Source: Pseudomonas ekonensis
Lineage (GTDB): Bacteria; Pseudomonadota; Gammaproteobacteria; Pseudomonadales; Pseudomonadaceae
Length of the DNA: 64,000 nucleotides
Direction: 5' to 3'
NCBI RefSeq assembly: GCF_019145435.1
Contig: NZ_JAHSTS010000002.1
Location: 2,368,823 to 2,432,822, forward strand
A program made the position numbers and the translations under genes. Shown in pieces: positions 1 to 9,082 of this stretch. Every line of letters starts with the position of its first letter. Positions within the stretch are counted from its first letter, which is position 1. The notes below the pieces were generated by a model. It was not told where the DNA came from, did not search any database, and worked only from the letters and a program-made list of their open reading frames with translations.

Positions 1-3000
1 TGTCGAGCACGATCAGGTTGGTCGCGTCGTTGACGCCGGCGGTCGGCGTCAGCGTGGCGGTCCAGGTCACGCCGCCGTCGCTGCTGCTCAGGTTCGACAG
101 CACGCCGTTGGCGACGCTGATGTCCGACAGGTCGAAGCCGCTGACCGCCTCGCTGAAGGTGATGGTCACGGTGGTGGTTTCGCCGATGCCCAGGCGGTTG
201 TCGGCCACCGTGATGGTGGCGGTCGGCAGCGCGGTGTCGATGGCGAAGTTGTTGGAGTCGGTGGTGCCGACGCCGCTGTTGCCCGAGGCGTTGGTCACCC
301 CGGCGTTGTTCAGGGTGATCAGGTTGGTGGCGTCGGTGACGTTGGCGGTCGGGGTGAACGTCGCCGTCCAGGTGATGCCGCCGTCGCTGCTGCTGACGTT
401 GCTCAACGTGCCGTTGGCGACGGTCAGGTCGCTGTTGTCGAAGCCGCTCACCGCCTCGTTGAAGGTAATGGTCACCAGCGACGTTTCACCGGCCTTGAGG
501 GCCGTGTCGGCGACGATGACGGTCGCGGTCGGCACCAGGGTGTTCACCGTGAAGTTGGCCGAGCTGGTGGTGCCGAGGCCGGCGTTGCCCGCCACGTCGG
601 TGTAGCCGGTGTTGTTGAGGATGATGAGGTTGGTGTTGTCGGTCACGCCCAGGGCCGGCGTGAAGGTCGCCGTCCAGGTGATGCCGCCGTCGCTGGAGGT
701 GACGTTGCTCAAGGTGCCGTTGGGGATGCTGAGGTCGCTGTTGTCGAACCCGGTCACCGCCTCGCTGAAGGTGATGGTGACCGTGGTGGTCTCGCCCGGA
801 CGAAGGTCGGTGTCGGCGATGACGATGGTCGCGGTCGGGCGCTGGCTGTCGACCGCGTAGTTGTTCGACTGGGTGTTCCCGCTGCCGGCGTTGCCCGCAG
901 CGTCGGCGACGCCGGTGTTGTCCAGGGTGATCAGGTTGCTGGTGTCGGTGATGCCCGCCGCCGGGGTGAAGGTGGCCGTCCAGGTGATGTTGTCCGAGGT
1001 GGTCAGGTTGCTGAGCGTGCCGTTTTCCGCGGTCAGGTCGGCCAGGCTGAACCCGGTCACCGCTTCGCTGAAGGTGAAGGTCACCGTGGTGGTCTGGCCG
1101 ACGCCGAGCGCCGTGTCGGCCACCACGATGGTGGCGGTCGGCCGCTGGGTGTCGATGGCGTAGTTGTTCGAATCGGTGGTGCCGCTGCCGGCGTTGCCGA
1201 CGCCGTTCTGCACCCCGGCGTTGTCCAGGGTGATCAGGTTGGTGGCGTCGGTGATGTTGGCGGTCGGGGTGAACGTGGCCGTCCAGGTGATGCCGCCGTC
1301 GGCGCTGCTCACCGCGCTCAGGGTGCCGTTGGCGACGGTCAGGTCGGCGTTGGTGAACCCGGTGACCGCTTCGCTGAAGGTGATGGTCACCAGCGAGGTG
1401 CTGCCCACGTTCAGACTGCTGTTGGCGACCACGATGGTGGCCGTCGGCACCTGCGTGTTGATCGTGAAGTTGGCCGAGCTGGTGGTGCCGCTGCCGGCGT
1501 TGCCCGCGAGGTCGGCGATGCCGGTGTTGGCCAGGGTGATCACGTTGGTGGCGTCGTTGATGCCCGTGCTCGGCGTGAAGGTCGCCGTCCAGGTGATGCC
1601 GCCGTCGCTGCTGCTCACCGCGCTCAACGTGCCGTTGGGGACGGTCAGGTCGGCGTTGGTGAAACCGGTGACGGCTTCGCTGAAGGTGATGGTCACCAGC
1701 GAGGTCTCGCCGGCGGCGAGGCTGCTGTCGGCCATGACGATGGTCGCCGTCGGCCGCTGGGTGTCGATGGCGTAGTTGTTCGAATCGGTGGTGCCGCTGC
1801 CGGTGTTGCCCGACGTGTCCGTGACCCCGGTGTTGTCCAGGGTGATCAGGTTGGTGGCGTCGGTGACGTTGGCGGTCGGGGTGAAGGTCGCCGTCCAGGT
1901 GACGCCGCCGTCGCTGCTGCTCACCGCGCTCAAGGTGCCGTTGGCGACGGTCAGGTCGGCGTTGGTGAAGCCGCTCACGGCCTCGCTGAAGGTGATGGTC
2001 ACCAACGATGTCTGGCCGACGGCCAGCGCGGGGTTGGCGACCACGATGGTGGCGGTCGGGCGCTGGGTGTCGACGGCGTAGTTGTTCGAGTCGGTGGTGC
2101 CGCTGCCGGCGTTGCCCGCCGCGTCGGTGACTCCGGTGTTGTCCAGGGTGATGACGTTGGTGGCGTCGGTGATGTTGGCGGTCGGGGTGAAGGTGGCCGT
2201 CCAGGTGATGCCGCCGTCGCTGCTGCTCACCGCGCTCAGGGTGCCGTTGGCGATGGTCAGGTCGGCGTTGGTGAAACCGGTGACGGCTTCGCTGAAGGTG
2301 ATGGTCACCAGCGAGGTCTCGCCGATCTTCAGCGCATTGTCGGCCACCACGATGGTGGCGGTCGGGCGCGCCGTGTCGATGGCGTAGTTGTTCGAGTTGG
2401 TGGTGCCGCTGCCGGCGTTGCCCGCCAGGTCGGCGATGCCGGTGTTGTCCAGGGTGACCAGGTTGGTGGTGTCGGTGATGTTGGCGTTCGGCGTCAGGGT
2501 GGCCGTCCAGGTGATGCCGCCGTCGCTGCTGCTCAGGCCCGACAGCGTGCCGTTGGCCACGGTCAGGTCGGCGGTGGTGAAGCCGGTCACCGCTTCGCTG
2601 AAGGTGATGGTCACCAGCGAGGTTTCGCCGGCCGCCAGGCTCGTGTCCGTCACGACGATGGTCGCGGTCGGCCGCTGGGTGTCGATGGTGAAGTTGGCCG
2701 AGTCCGTGGTGCCGCTGCCGGCGTTGCCCGACAGGTCGACGACGCCTGTGTTGTCCAGGGTGATCAGGTTGGTGGTGTCGGTGATGTTGGCGGTCGGCGT
2801 GAAGGTCGCCGTCCAGGTGATGCCGCCGTCGGCGCTGCTCACCGCGCTCAAGGTGCCGTTGGGGATCGTCAGGTCGGCGTTGGTGAAGCCGCTCACGGCT
2901 TCGCTGAAGGTGATGGTCACCTGCGAGGTTTCGCCGACCTTGAGGGCCGAATCGGCCAGCACGATGGTCGCGGTCGGCCGCTGGGTGTCGATGGCGTAGT

Positions 3001-3290
3001 TGTTCGACGAGGTGGTGCCGACGCCCGCCGCGCCGTCGGAGACCGCCGTCACCCCGGTGTTGTCCAGGACGATCAGGTTGGTGGTGTCGGTGATGCCGTT
3101 GGTCGGGGTGAACGTGGCCGTCCAGGTGATGCCGCCGTCGGCGCTGCTCACCGCGCTCAGGGTGCCGTTGGCGATGGTCAGGTCGGCGTTGGTGAAGCCG
3201 GTCACCGCCCGGCTGAAGGTGATGGTCACCAGCGAGGTCTCGCCGATCTTCAGCGCGGTGTCGGACACCACGATGGTGGCGGTCGGCGGT
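1..3290 (-). repeat. Tandem 306-bp Ig-like repeats inside the DUF4347 protein gene
   Basis: About 10.7 head-to-tail copies of a 306-bp unit are visible, encoding 102 residues each, and the array continues past the left edge. Each unit contains a core like ADLTIANGTLS and ends with a phrase like TDSNNYAIDTQRP. The units are alike but not identical. Confidence 0.9.
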
Positions 3291-5116
3291 TCCACGTACG
3301 CGGTGTTGAGGGTGCCGCCGTTGTTGAAGATCGCGGCGAAGGCCGTCGGCGACGCGCCCGTCGAGCCGCCGCCCTGGGCCGTGCCGCCCGCGCCGCTGCC
3401 GGCGGCGTTGCCGCTGATGGCGGCGAAGTTGGCGGCGGTGATCAGCACCGTGCCGCCCTGGTTCCAGATGGCGCCGACGCCGCGCCCGGCGATCCCGCCG
3501 TTGCTGGCGTTGCTGCCCTGGCCGCCGCCGCCGCCACCGCCGCCGCCCGCACCGATGTTGTTGCTGATGACGGACGTGCCGACGATCTTCAGGGTGCCGC
3601 TGGCGGCGTTGTAGATACCGCCCGCCGCGTTGCCGCCGGCCCCGCCGACCTTGTCCCAGCCGGCTCCGCCACCGCCGCCGCCGATGGAGATCGTGCCGTT
3701 GCTGGCCGTGCCGCCGTTGCCGCCGTTGCTGTAGTAGGAAACGCCCAGGCCGCCGGTGCCGCCGGTGGTGGAACCGCCACGGCCGCCCATGTGGGTCGCG
3801 TCGTAGCCGCCGCCGTAGCCGCCGACGCCGCCGCTGCCGGCCTGGCCGCCCAGGGTGCCGACACCGGGGCCTGCTGTGCCGCCGTGGCCGCCGCCCTGGC
3901 CGCCGATGCCACCGCCGCCGCCACCGCCGCCGCCGTAGAACGCGCCCGTGACACCGCCGCCGCCACCGCCGCCGGCCGCCGCGTTGCCGGTGACCGAAAC
4001 GTTGCTGAGGGTCAGCACGCCGGCGTTGAAGATCCCGCCGCCCATGGCGCCGGTCGCGCCGTAGCCGCCGTTGCCGCCGTTGCCCGAAACCAGCCCGCGG
4101 GTGATCACCAGGCCGTCCAGCGTCACCGTGCTGCCGGAGGCGATTTCCACCACCCGCGTCTTGTACTGGCCGTCGAGCGTCACGTCGGCCACGCCGTCGT
4201 TGTTCAGGTCGCCGTCGACGGTGATGTTCTTGTTGATCAGCAGTTCGGAGGTGAGCTGCACGGTCATGCCGGAACTGAACGTGACGATGTCGCCGTTCTG
4301 CGCCGAGGCCAGCGCCGCCCGCAGCGAGCCGACACCGGTGTTGAGGTTGTTGGTCGCGGTCCAGGTGGCCAGGCCCCACTGGTATTCGCTCATCGACTTG
4401 GCCGACAGCACGTTGGCGCTTTCGATGGTGCCGGTGGCGATTTCCAGGTCCCAGTCGCCGCCCACGCCGGTGCGGTTGTTCGAGGCCGCCACGTCGCGTC
4501 CGGTCAGTTGAGCCAGGGAATCGACGAAGCTCAGGCCGCGGTCGCCCTCGGCGGTGTAGCAGCCGTAGATCAGGATGTCGCCGCCGACGTTCATGTCCTT
4601 GCCGATTTGCGCCAGCACCGCGCTGCGCTGGGCGACGTTGTCCGCCGACAGGTAGCTGTTGCCCAGCCACAGGTCGCCGGCGTTGCCGTGGGCGATGATC
4701 TGCACCGAGCTTACGCCCTGGTGCTGGTCGAGGTAGTCGGCGATCTGCTGCAGGCCGTCCTTGCCCGCGTCGAGCCGGACCACCTGGGTGCCGGGGGCGA
4801 CGCCCTGGAGCAGGCTGTCGGCGTCCTTGACCCGGGAGTCGACGAACACCACGCTCTGGCCCGGCACTGCGACGGGGCTGGCGGCCGGCGCGGCGTCGGC
4901 CTGGCCGTGGGTGTCCTTGCTGGCGACCGGGTGATCGGCGGCCGGCGCCTTGGCGGCGTCGGCGGCGGGATGGCTGTCAGCCTGGGCGGCGGTGTCGGCG
5001 ACGGTCGCCGCCACGGCGCCGTCGAACAGCATGCGCGGCTCCAGCGACATGATCATCGGCGCGGCCAGCGTCCGTGCACCCTCGGTTACCCGCGCGTGTT
5101 TCTTGCTCCACCACAT
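1..5116 (-). CDS. Giant DUF4347 / Ig-like repeat surface protein (3' end beyond the window)
   Basis: Partial: 1705 codons are visible and the frame is open at the left edge. The start is the ATG at 5116, preceded by gggtga; an in-frame GTG lies at 5125. Residues 25-33 read LEPRMLFDG, the N-terminal motif typical of large DUF4347 adhesin-like proteins. Residues ~85-250 are the DUF4347 domain, with IIAHGN (His143) and IYGC (Cys186). Residues ~310-600 are extremely Gly-rich with short repeated hydrophobic strands and look like a parallel beta-helix. From about residue 608 onward there are ~10.7 tandem Ig-like repeats of 102 residues (306 bp) of the 'TFSEAVTGF..ADLT..NGTLS' type (Big_12-like). 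It is probably exported and surface-bound. No ABC transporter is adjacent, and an intrinsic terminator separates it from the upstream sulfotransferase. The family assignment is firm; the export route is unknown. Confidence 0.85.
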   Translation of the reverse strand, partial: MWWSKKHARVTEGARTLAAPMIMSLEPRMLFDGAVAATVADTAAQADSHPAADAAKAPAADHPVASKDTHGQADAAPAASPVAVPGQSVVFVDSRVKDADSLLQGVAPGTQVVRLDAGKDGLQQIADYLDQHQGVSSVQIIAHGNAGDLWLGNSYLSADNVAQRSAVLAQIGKDMNVGGDILIYGCYTAEGDRGLSFVDSLAQLTGRDVAASNNRTGVGGDWDLEIATGTIESANVLSAKSMSEYQWGLATWTATNNLNTGVGSLRAALASAQNGDIVTFSSGMTVQLTSELLINKNITVDGDLNNDGVADVTLDGQYKTRVVEIASGSTVTLDGLVITRGLVSGNGGNGGYGATGAMGGGIFNAGVLTLSNVSVTGNAAAGGGGGGGVTGAFYGGGGGGGGGIGGQGGGHGGTAGPGVGTLGGQAGSGGVGGYGGGYDATHMGGRGGSTTGGTGGLGVSYYSNGGNGGTASNGTISIGGGGGGAGWDKVGGAGGNAAGGIYNAASGTLKIVGTSVISNNIGAGGGGGGGGGQGSNASNGGIAGRGVGAIWNQGGTVLITAANFAAISGNAAGSGAGGTAQGGGSTGASPTAFAAIFNNGGTLNTAYVEPPTATIVVSDTALKIGETSLVTITFSRAVTGFTNADLTIANGTLSAVSSADGGITWTATFTPTNGITDTTNLIVLDNTGVTAVSDGAAGVGTTSSNNYAIDTQRPTATIVLADSALKVGETSQVTITFSEAVSGFTNADLTIPNGTLSAVSSADGGITWTATFTPTANITDTTNLITLDNTGVVDLSGNAGSGTTDSANFTIDTQRPTATIVVTDTSLAAGETSLVTITFSEAVTGFTTADLTVANGTLSGLSSSDGGITWTATLTPNANITDTTNLVTLDNTGIADLAGNAGSGTTNSNNYAIDTARPTATIVVADNALKIGETSLVTITFSEAVTGFTNADLTIANGTLSAVSSSDGGITWTATFTPTANITDATNVITLDNTGVTDAAGNAGSGTTDSNNYAVDTQRPTATIVVANPALAVGQTSLVTITFSEAVSGFTNADLTVANGTLSAVSSSDGGVTWTATFTPTANVTDATNLITLDNTGVTDTSGNTGSGTTDSNNYAIDTQRPTATIVMADSSLAAGETSLVTITFSEAVTGFTNADLTVPNGTLSAVSSSDGGITWTATFTPSTGINDATNVITLANTGIADLAGNAGSGTTSSANFTINTQVPTATIVVANSSLNVGSTSLVTITFSEAVTGFTNADLTVANGTLSAVSSADGGITWTATFTPTANITDATNLITLDNAGVQNGVGNAGSGTTDSNNYAIDTQRPTATIVVADTALGVGQTTTVTFTFSEAVTGFSLADLTAENGTLSNLTTSDNITWTATFTPAAGITDTSNLITLDNTGVADAAGNAGSGNTQSNNYAVDSQRPTATIVIADTDLRPGETTTVTITFSEAVTGFDNSDLSIPNGTLSNVTSSDGGITWTATFTPALGVTDNTNLIILNNTGYTDVAGNAGLGTTSSANFTVNTLVPTATVIVADTALKAGETSLVTITFNEAVSGFDNSDLTVANGTLSNVSSSDGGITWTATFTPTANVTDATNLITLNNAGVTNASGNSGVGTTDSNNFAIDTALPTATITVADNRLGIGETTTVTITFSEAVSGFDLSDISVANGVLSNLSSSDGGVTWTATLTPTAGVNDATNLIVLD

Positions 5117-5156
5117 GTTGCTCACCCGGACTCGAACAGTTGTTGACGCATCAATG

Positions 5157-5186
5157 AAAAACGCCGCGATCAACTGATCGCGGCGT
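5157..5186 (-). terminator. Intrinsic terminator after the sulfotransferase gene
   Basis: A perfect 12-bp inverted repeat (acgccgcgatca at 5161-5172, tgatcgcggcgt at 5175-5186) is followed on the minus strand by a T run (5157-5160). The sulfotransferase stop codon (5170-5172) lies inside the stem. The hairpin sits between the sulfotransferase and the giant DUF4347 gene, so the latter probably has its own promoter or relies on readthrough. Confidence 0.8.
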
Positions 5187-6006
5187 CGGACTTCATACGA
5201 ATGACATTGGCGGCGCTGGCTGAGCCATCGAGCCAAAAGGACAGATCGGCGTATTGCTTGAACAGGTCCGGCGGCAGGATGGTGCGCCGGGACTGCAGGG
5301 CGACCTTGGGCTTGACCTTGTGCAGGCCGGACACCCCCAGGGCTTGGTCGAACTCGGGCGCGTCGTAGGCCAGATGCTCGAAATCGTGTTCGAACCACGG
5401 CTCGCCGATGAACTCGTAGACCAGCCGCAGCACCCGCTCCGGGGCCTGGGTCAGCAGGTCGTAATCGATGATCAGCAGCGAATCGGCGTGCTCGCCGTAA
5501 TAGGCTTCCTTGAGCGCCGCCCAGGCGAATCCCACCAGGCGGTTGCGCTGGGCCAGGGTCTCGCAGCGGCTGTAGACGGTGTTGCGCTCCCCGGCGTCGC
5601 CGAACAGCTTGGTGTTCTCGAACGGATTGGCGCGGTACAGCCGCTCCAGGCTGTCCATCACCCAGGCGACGTTACGCACGCAGGCGATCACCTTGGCGTT
5701 GGGGAACAGGTCGTTGATCGCCGGCAGGCGGGCGCTCCACTGGCGGTTGGTGTCGAACACCACCGGCTTGTCGGCCTTGTCGGCGTAGTAGGACTGGAAC
5801 AGGCCGCGCAGCAGGCGGCGGCGCATGTCGGTGTCGATCACCGCGCCGAACTCGCTGCCGGCGCTGCACTGCTCCAGGACTCCGGAGAACAGCGCGCCCA
5901 CCGGGCTGGTCATGCCGGCATGAAAGCGCGGGTTCTGCAGCAGGATCGCAGAAAGAAGGGTCGAACCTGATCGCGGCAAGCCGGAGATAAAGTGGAACTG
6001 CTGCAT
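5170..6006 (-). CDS. Sulfotransferase family protein
   Basis: 278 residues. The extreme N-terminus carries the PAPS 5'-phosphosulfate-binding loop GLPRSGSTLL (residues 9-18), characteristic of the sulfotransferase fold. There is no signal peptide or membrane segment, so it should act in the cytoplasm, transferring sulfate from PAPS to an unknown acceptor. It lies directly upstream of the giant DUF4347 gene on the same strand (53 bp apart) but is separated from it by a strong terminator that overlaps its own stop codon. A GT39-type glycosyltransferase lies further upstream on the same strand. A role in modifying the surface protein or a glycan is inference from context. Confidence 0.8.
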   Translation of the reverse strand: MQQFHFISGLPRSGSTLLSAILLQNPRFHAGMTSPVGALFSGVLEQCSAGSEFGAVIDTDMRRRLLRGLFQSYYADKADKPVVFDTNRQWSARLPAINDLFPNAKVIACVRNVAWVMDSLERLYRANPFENTKLFGDAGERNTVYSRCETLAQRNRLVGFAWAALKEAYYGEHADSLLIIDYDLLTQAPERVLRLVYEFIGEPWFEHDFEHLAYDAPEFDQALGVSGLHKVKPKVALQSRRTILPPDLFKQYADLSFWLDGSASAANVIRMKSDAAIS

Positions 6007-6155
6007 CCCTTCACCAAATGGTTAAGTCCGTTTGTCGGACAGAGCGTAGCCCATCAATAACCTTTCGACTAGTGGTGTTTTGATATCAAATCGAAGCTAA
6101 ATCGACTTTGAGCATCCGTTTCGCGAATGACTGCGCCGGTGAATCGTTTAAGCGC

Positions 6156-7742
6156 TCATCCCCCCGGTTTGTCGGCACTTGGCCGGACATAGAGCCGCGC
6201 GTAAATGTCGCCACCGTGAACTTCACGGGTACGCTGCCATTCGGCGGTCAATGGCGGGTACTCGTCGGGGTCGTTGAGCGAACCAATCAGCCAGATGCGA
6301 TCACTGCCGTCGGGTAAATCGGCCAGACGATCGAGATAAACATCTTCGCTCACCAGCGTGCCGAAACCGTATTCGTTCGGCCGTGTCGAACGGCCATCGG
6401 CGGCTGGCGGGGTGTACAGGCGAATTTTCGCGTCGGTGCGGTTGTAGTAGACGTAGCTGAGGTAAAACAGCATGTCGCTGGTGACGATGCGGTCGCCGCT
6501 GACGAAATGTTGATTGACGAACTCCACCGCGACATTGAATTGATCGTCGCGGTCAACCGTCGCGTTGTTGTTCACGCCTGTCAGCTCAATCCCGATCCAC
6601 GACACCAGCACCGCCAGGGCCAGCACCCTGGCATTGCCGTACAGGCGGTCGATGGCCAGCGCGGCCAGCATCGGCAGCCCCAGCGCATAGGCCATCAGGT
6701 AACGGTCAACGAAAACCGGGGTGATGAACGACACGGCAAACACCAGCAGCAACGGCACCAGGGTGTAGAGCGCCAGCAGCACACTGCCGTGGTTGACCGT
6801 GCGATCACGCATAAGGGCCACGCCGACGAGTACCAGCATGGCCAAAGGCATGCCGACGAACACCGGCAACGACCATTGCTCACCATCATCCTGCGTCAGC
6901 CACGCCCAGATCATCGAGGGCAGCGAGGCCAGCGTGACCGGGTCTTCCCAGCCCACATCGCCGCCGACCTTGAGTTCATCCATGTGCTGCAGCAGCCCCA
7001 GCAGGCTGGGCAACCACGGCAGAAACAGCACGGCGATGCCCAGATTCGCCAGCCACCAGCCCGGTTGCTGGACATGCCGCAGGCGAAACCCCGGCAACAG
7101 ACGAACCAGCCCCAGATACAACCAATGGCTGAGCGCCGCGAACACGGCGAAATAGTGGGTGTAGAGCGCAGCGCCCATCAGCAGCGCGTAAACCACCAGA
7201 TAGCGGTGCCGCTGCGGCCGCCTGACCCAGTAGACAAGGGCCAGATTGGCCGCCAGCAGCAACAGCCCGAGCAGCGCGTACATGCGCACGTCCTGGCTGT
7301 AACGTACCGCGGTGGGCAGCAGCGCCAGCAGCACCCCGGCAATGACGGCGGCCCGGCGGGTGGCCAGTCGGTCCACCAGCCACATGCCCAGGCCGACCGT
7401 GGCGATCCCCGGCAGCGCGCTGAAACAGCGCAGCGCAAAGATGCCGTCGCCGAACAGCCCGATCCAGCCGCGCAGCAACATGAAATACAGTGGCGGATGG
7501 ACGTCGAACGCCGCATGACGCCAGATTTCGCTCAACGGATAACGCGCCAGCAGCACGCTCGACCCTTCGTCGCCCCAGATCGCCTCTGCCGTCAGGTCAT
7601 AAAACCGTACCGCTGCCGCCAGCAGCAGAATCGGGATCAGACTGTTACGGCGCACCCAGCGCAGCAAGCGCTGCAGCCGCGCCCCCGGCGCAGCGAACGG
7701 GTCCTGGGTATCGCCCAGCGGTGTTTCGCGACGCGCTTCCAT
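6156..7742 (-). CDS. GT39-type membrane glycosyltransferase (PMT/ArnT-like)
   Basis: 528 residues with about ten or more hydrophobic segments. Near residues 55-85 it has the family's first-loop pattern: an acidic pair (WGDEGSS) followed by DVHPPLYF, as in dolichyl/undecaprenyl-phosphate-mannose or -arabinose transferases (PMT_2/GT39). It would transfer a sugar from a polyprenyl-phosphate donor on the outer face of the inner membrane. The C-terminal ~120 residues form a soluble domain. It lies 149 bp upstream of the sulfotransferase on the same strand. The start ATG at 7742 follows an AAGGGATG-like ribosome site. The acceptor (lipid, polysaccharide or protein) cannot be told from sequence. Confidence 0.8.
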   Translation of the reverse strand: MEARRETPLGDTQDPFAAPGARLQRLLRWVRRNSLIPILLLAAAVRFYDLTAEAIWGDEGSSVLLARYPLSEIWRHAAFDVHPPLYFMLLRGWIGLFGDGIFALRCFSALPGIATVGLGMWLVDRLATRRAAVIAGVLLALLPTAVRYSQDVRMYALLGLLLLAANLALVYWVRRPQRHRYLVVYALLMGAALYTHYFAVFAALSHWLYLGLVRLLPGFRLRHVQQPGWWLANLGIAVLFLPWLPSLLGLLQHMDELKVGGDVGWEDPVTLASLPSMIWAWLTQDDGEQWSLPVFVGMPLAMLVLVGVALMRDRTVNHGSVLLALYTLVPLLLVFAVSFITPVFVDRYLMAYALGLPMLAALAIDRLYGNARVLALAVLVSWIGIELTGVNNNATVDRDDQFNVAVEFVNQHFVSGDRIVTSDMLFYLSYVYYNRTDAKIRLYTPPAADGRSTRPNEYGFGTLVSEDVYLDRLADLPDGSDRIWLIGSLNDPDEYPPLTAEWQRTREVHGGDIYARLYVRPSADKPGG

Positions 7743-7982
7743 CTACATCCCTTGGTTGTCCGCAATGAAAAAGTCGACCCTTGGCCGTGCGCTCACTTTA
7801 GGCCAGTGACACCGACAATGGCGACCTCGACGACATCCGGCAAGTCCTGCAATCCGGGTCTACGCTACGGCATGGCGTGACCTGCCCGCGCAACGGGAAG
7901 GAACCGGCGGATCATCCTGACCTGCCCGGCGACAAGGGCCGCTGCGCGGCGCGCCGACCACACAACAGAAGGATGAGGAACC
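7743..7982. promoter_or_regulatory. Divergent intergenic region between the GT39 and tail-collar genes
   Basis: 240 bp between divergently transcribed genes, so it must hold both promoters. No convincing -35/-10 pair or operator was recognised. The tail-collar gene has a clear ribosome site (aggatgagg) just before its ATG. Confidence 0.4.
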
Positions 7983-8570
7983 ATGGAAGTATTTATGGGT
8001 ACGATTCAGCCGTTCGCCTTCCAGTTCGCGCCACGGGACTGGGCCTGGTGCAACGGACAGATTCTTGCGATCTCACAGTACAACGCCTTGTTCGCCTTGC
8101 TCGGCACCTATTACGGCGGCAACGGCCAGACCAACTTCGCGCTGCCCAACCTGCAGGGGCGCATGCCCATGTCGCAGGGCAGCGGCCTGGGCCTCACGCC
8201 GCGCACCATCGGCGAAGTGGCCGGCGTCGAAAGCGTCACCGCCACCATCGCCAACATGCCCAACCACACCCACGCGATGACCGGGCTGACCGCCAACAGC
8301 GCCCTGCAGCTGGCCGTGCCCGCCAGCAACCCGGCCACCACCCCGAGCGCCACCAACGCCTACCTCGGCGCCTCCGGCGGCGGCCCGGGCTCGGCCAACA
8401 TCTACTCCGACGGCCAGGGCGCCACACCGGTGCCGCTCAAAGGCCTGACCACCACCGTCACCGGGGACATCTCCCCGGCCGGCGGCAGCCAGCCGATGGG
8501 CGTGATGAACCCGTTCCTGGTGCTCAACTTCAGCGTCGCCCTGAACGGCATCTTCCCGTCGCGCAACTGA
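7983..8570 (+). CDS. Phage tail-collar domain protein (Mdp / microcystin-dependent-protein type)
   Basis: 195 residues. The N-terminal ~60 residues match the tail-collar fold: a GTIQPFAF start, then WCNGQ, ALFALLGTYYGG and LPNLQGRMP. The central part is rich in Gly, Ala and Thr, and the C-terminus ends VLNFSVALNGIFPSRN, as in proteins annotated MdpB. There is no classical signal peptide. Such genes usually occur outside prophages and often in several tandem copies; here only one is seen. A hairpin terminator follows at once, then a DUF6916-like gene. The role of non-phage Mdp proteins is poorly understood. The location beside a giant surface protein suggests an envelope function, which is inference. 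Confidence 0.85.
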   Translation: MEVFMGTIQPFAFQFAPRDWAWCNGQILAISQYNALFALLGTYYGGNGQTNFALPNLQGRMPMSQGSGLGLTPRTIGEVAGVESVTATIANMPNHTHAMTGLTANSALQLAVPASNPATTPSATNAYLGASGGGPGSANIYSDGQGATPVPLKGLTTTVTGDISPAGGSQPMGVMNPFLVLNFSVALNGIFPSRN

Positions 8571-8576
8571 AAGGAC

Positions 8577-8604
8577 GCCGGGGGCGCAAGCCCCCGGCCG
8601 TTTT
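8577..8604 (+). terminator. Hairpin terminator/attenuator after the tail-collar gene
   Basis: Perfect 9-bp stem gccgggggc (8577-8585) with gcccccggc (8590-8598), a GCAA tetraloop, then a short T run (8601-8604). It lies between the tail-collar gene and the co-directional DUF6916-like gene, so it may tune their ratio rather than end the operon. Confidence 0.75.
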
Positions 8605-8623
8605 CCGTCACCGGAGCCCAACC

Positions 8624-8935
8624 ATGCTGCAATCGGTCCAGAACCACCATTTCCAGGCCCTGCTGGGGCAGACCGGCACCCTGCACCTGCCGGACGGCTC
8701 GGCCTTGGCGATCCACATCCGGCACTACGAGGAAATCCCCTCGGCCAAACTGCGCCACAGCGAACGCATGCCGTTCAGCCTGGAGTTCGACAGCCTGGAG
8801 CCGACCGACTTCGTCGACGGCCTGTGCGCCCTCGAACTGCCGGAACTCGGCCGGGTTGACGACATCTTCGTGTCGCGGGTGCCGCCGATGGGGCGGGATC
8901 CGCAGCTGGGCTATTTCTGCATTTCCTTCAACTGA
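8624..8935 (+). CDS. Small DUF6916-like protein accompanying the tail-collar gene
   Basis: 103 residues starting MLQSVQNHHFQALLGQ at the ATG at 8624. Visible phrases such as PFSLEFDSLEP and a C-terminus ending LGYFCISFN resemble the DUF6916 family, which is commonly encoded next to Mdp-type tail-collar proteins. There is no signal peptide or membrane segment. It lies 53 bp downstream of the tail-collar stop, beyond a hairpin. Function unknown; a chaperone or partner for the collar protein is only a guess. Confidence 0.7.
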   Translation: MLQSVQNHHFQALLGQTGTLHLPDGSALAIHIRHYEEIPSAKLRHSERMPFSLEFDSLEPTDFVDGLCALELPELGRVDDIFVSRVPPMGRDPQLGYFCISFN

Positions 8936-9082
8936 AACCCCTTGCAGGAACGGACTGTAGGACGCACGCCAACGCCCTGTAGTCCCTGCATTTCAACCGG
9001 ATGAATTGGGAAACGTCCGACATCATTGCGCCGTTCCGCTTGATACGTTGTTCCGACTCCGCCACAGGACAAGGAACAACGG

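Noticed and set aside
486..4670. Long minus-strand open frame in the left-edge repeat region
   Set aside because: It is a frame-shifted shadow of the DUF4347 protein gene: Arg/His-rich low-complexity translation, whereas the frame starting at 5116 gives clear domains.
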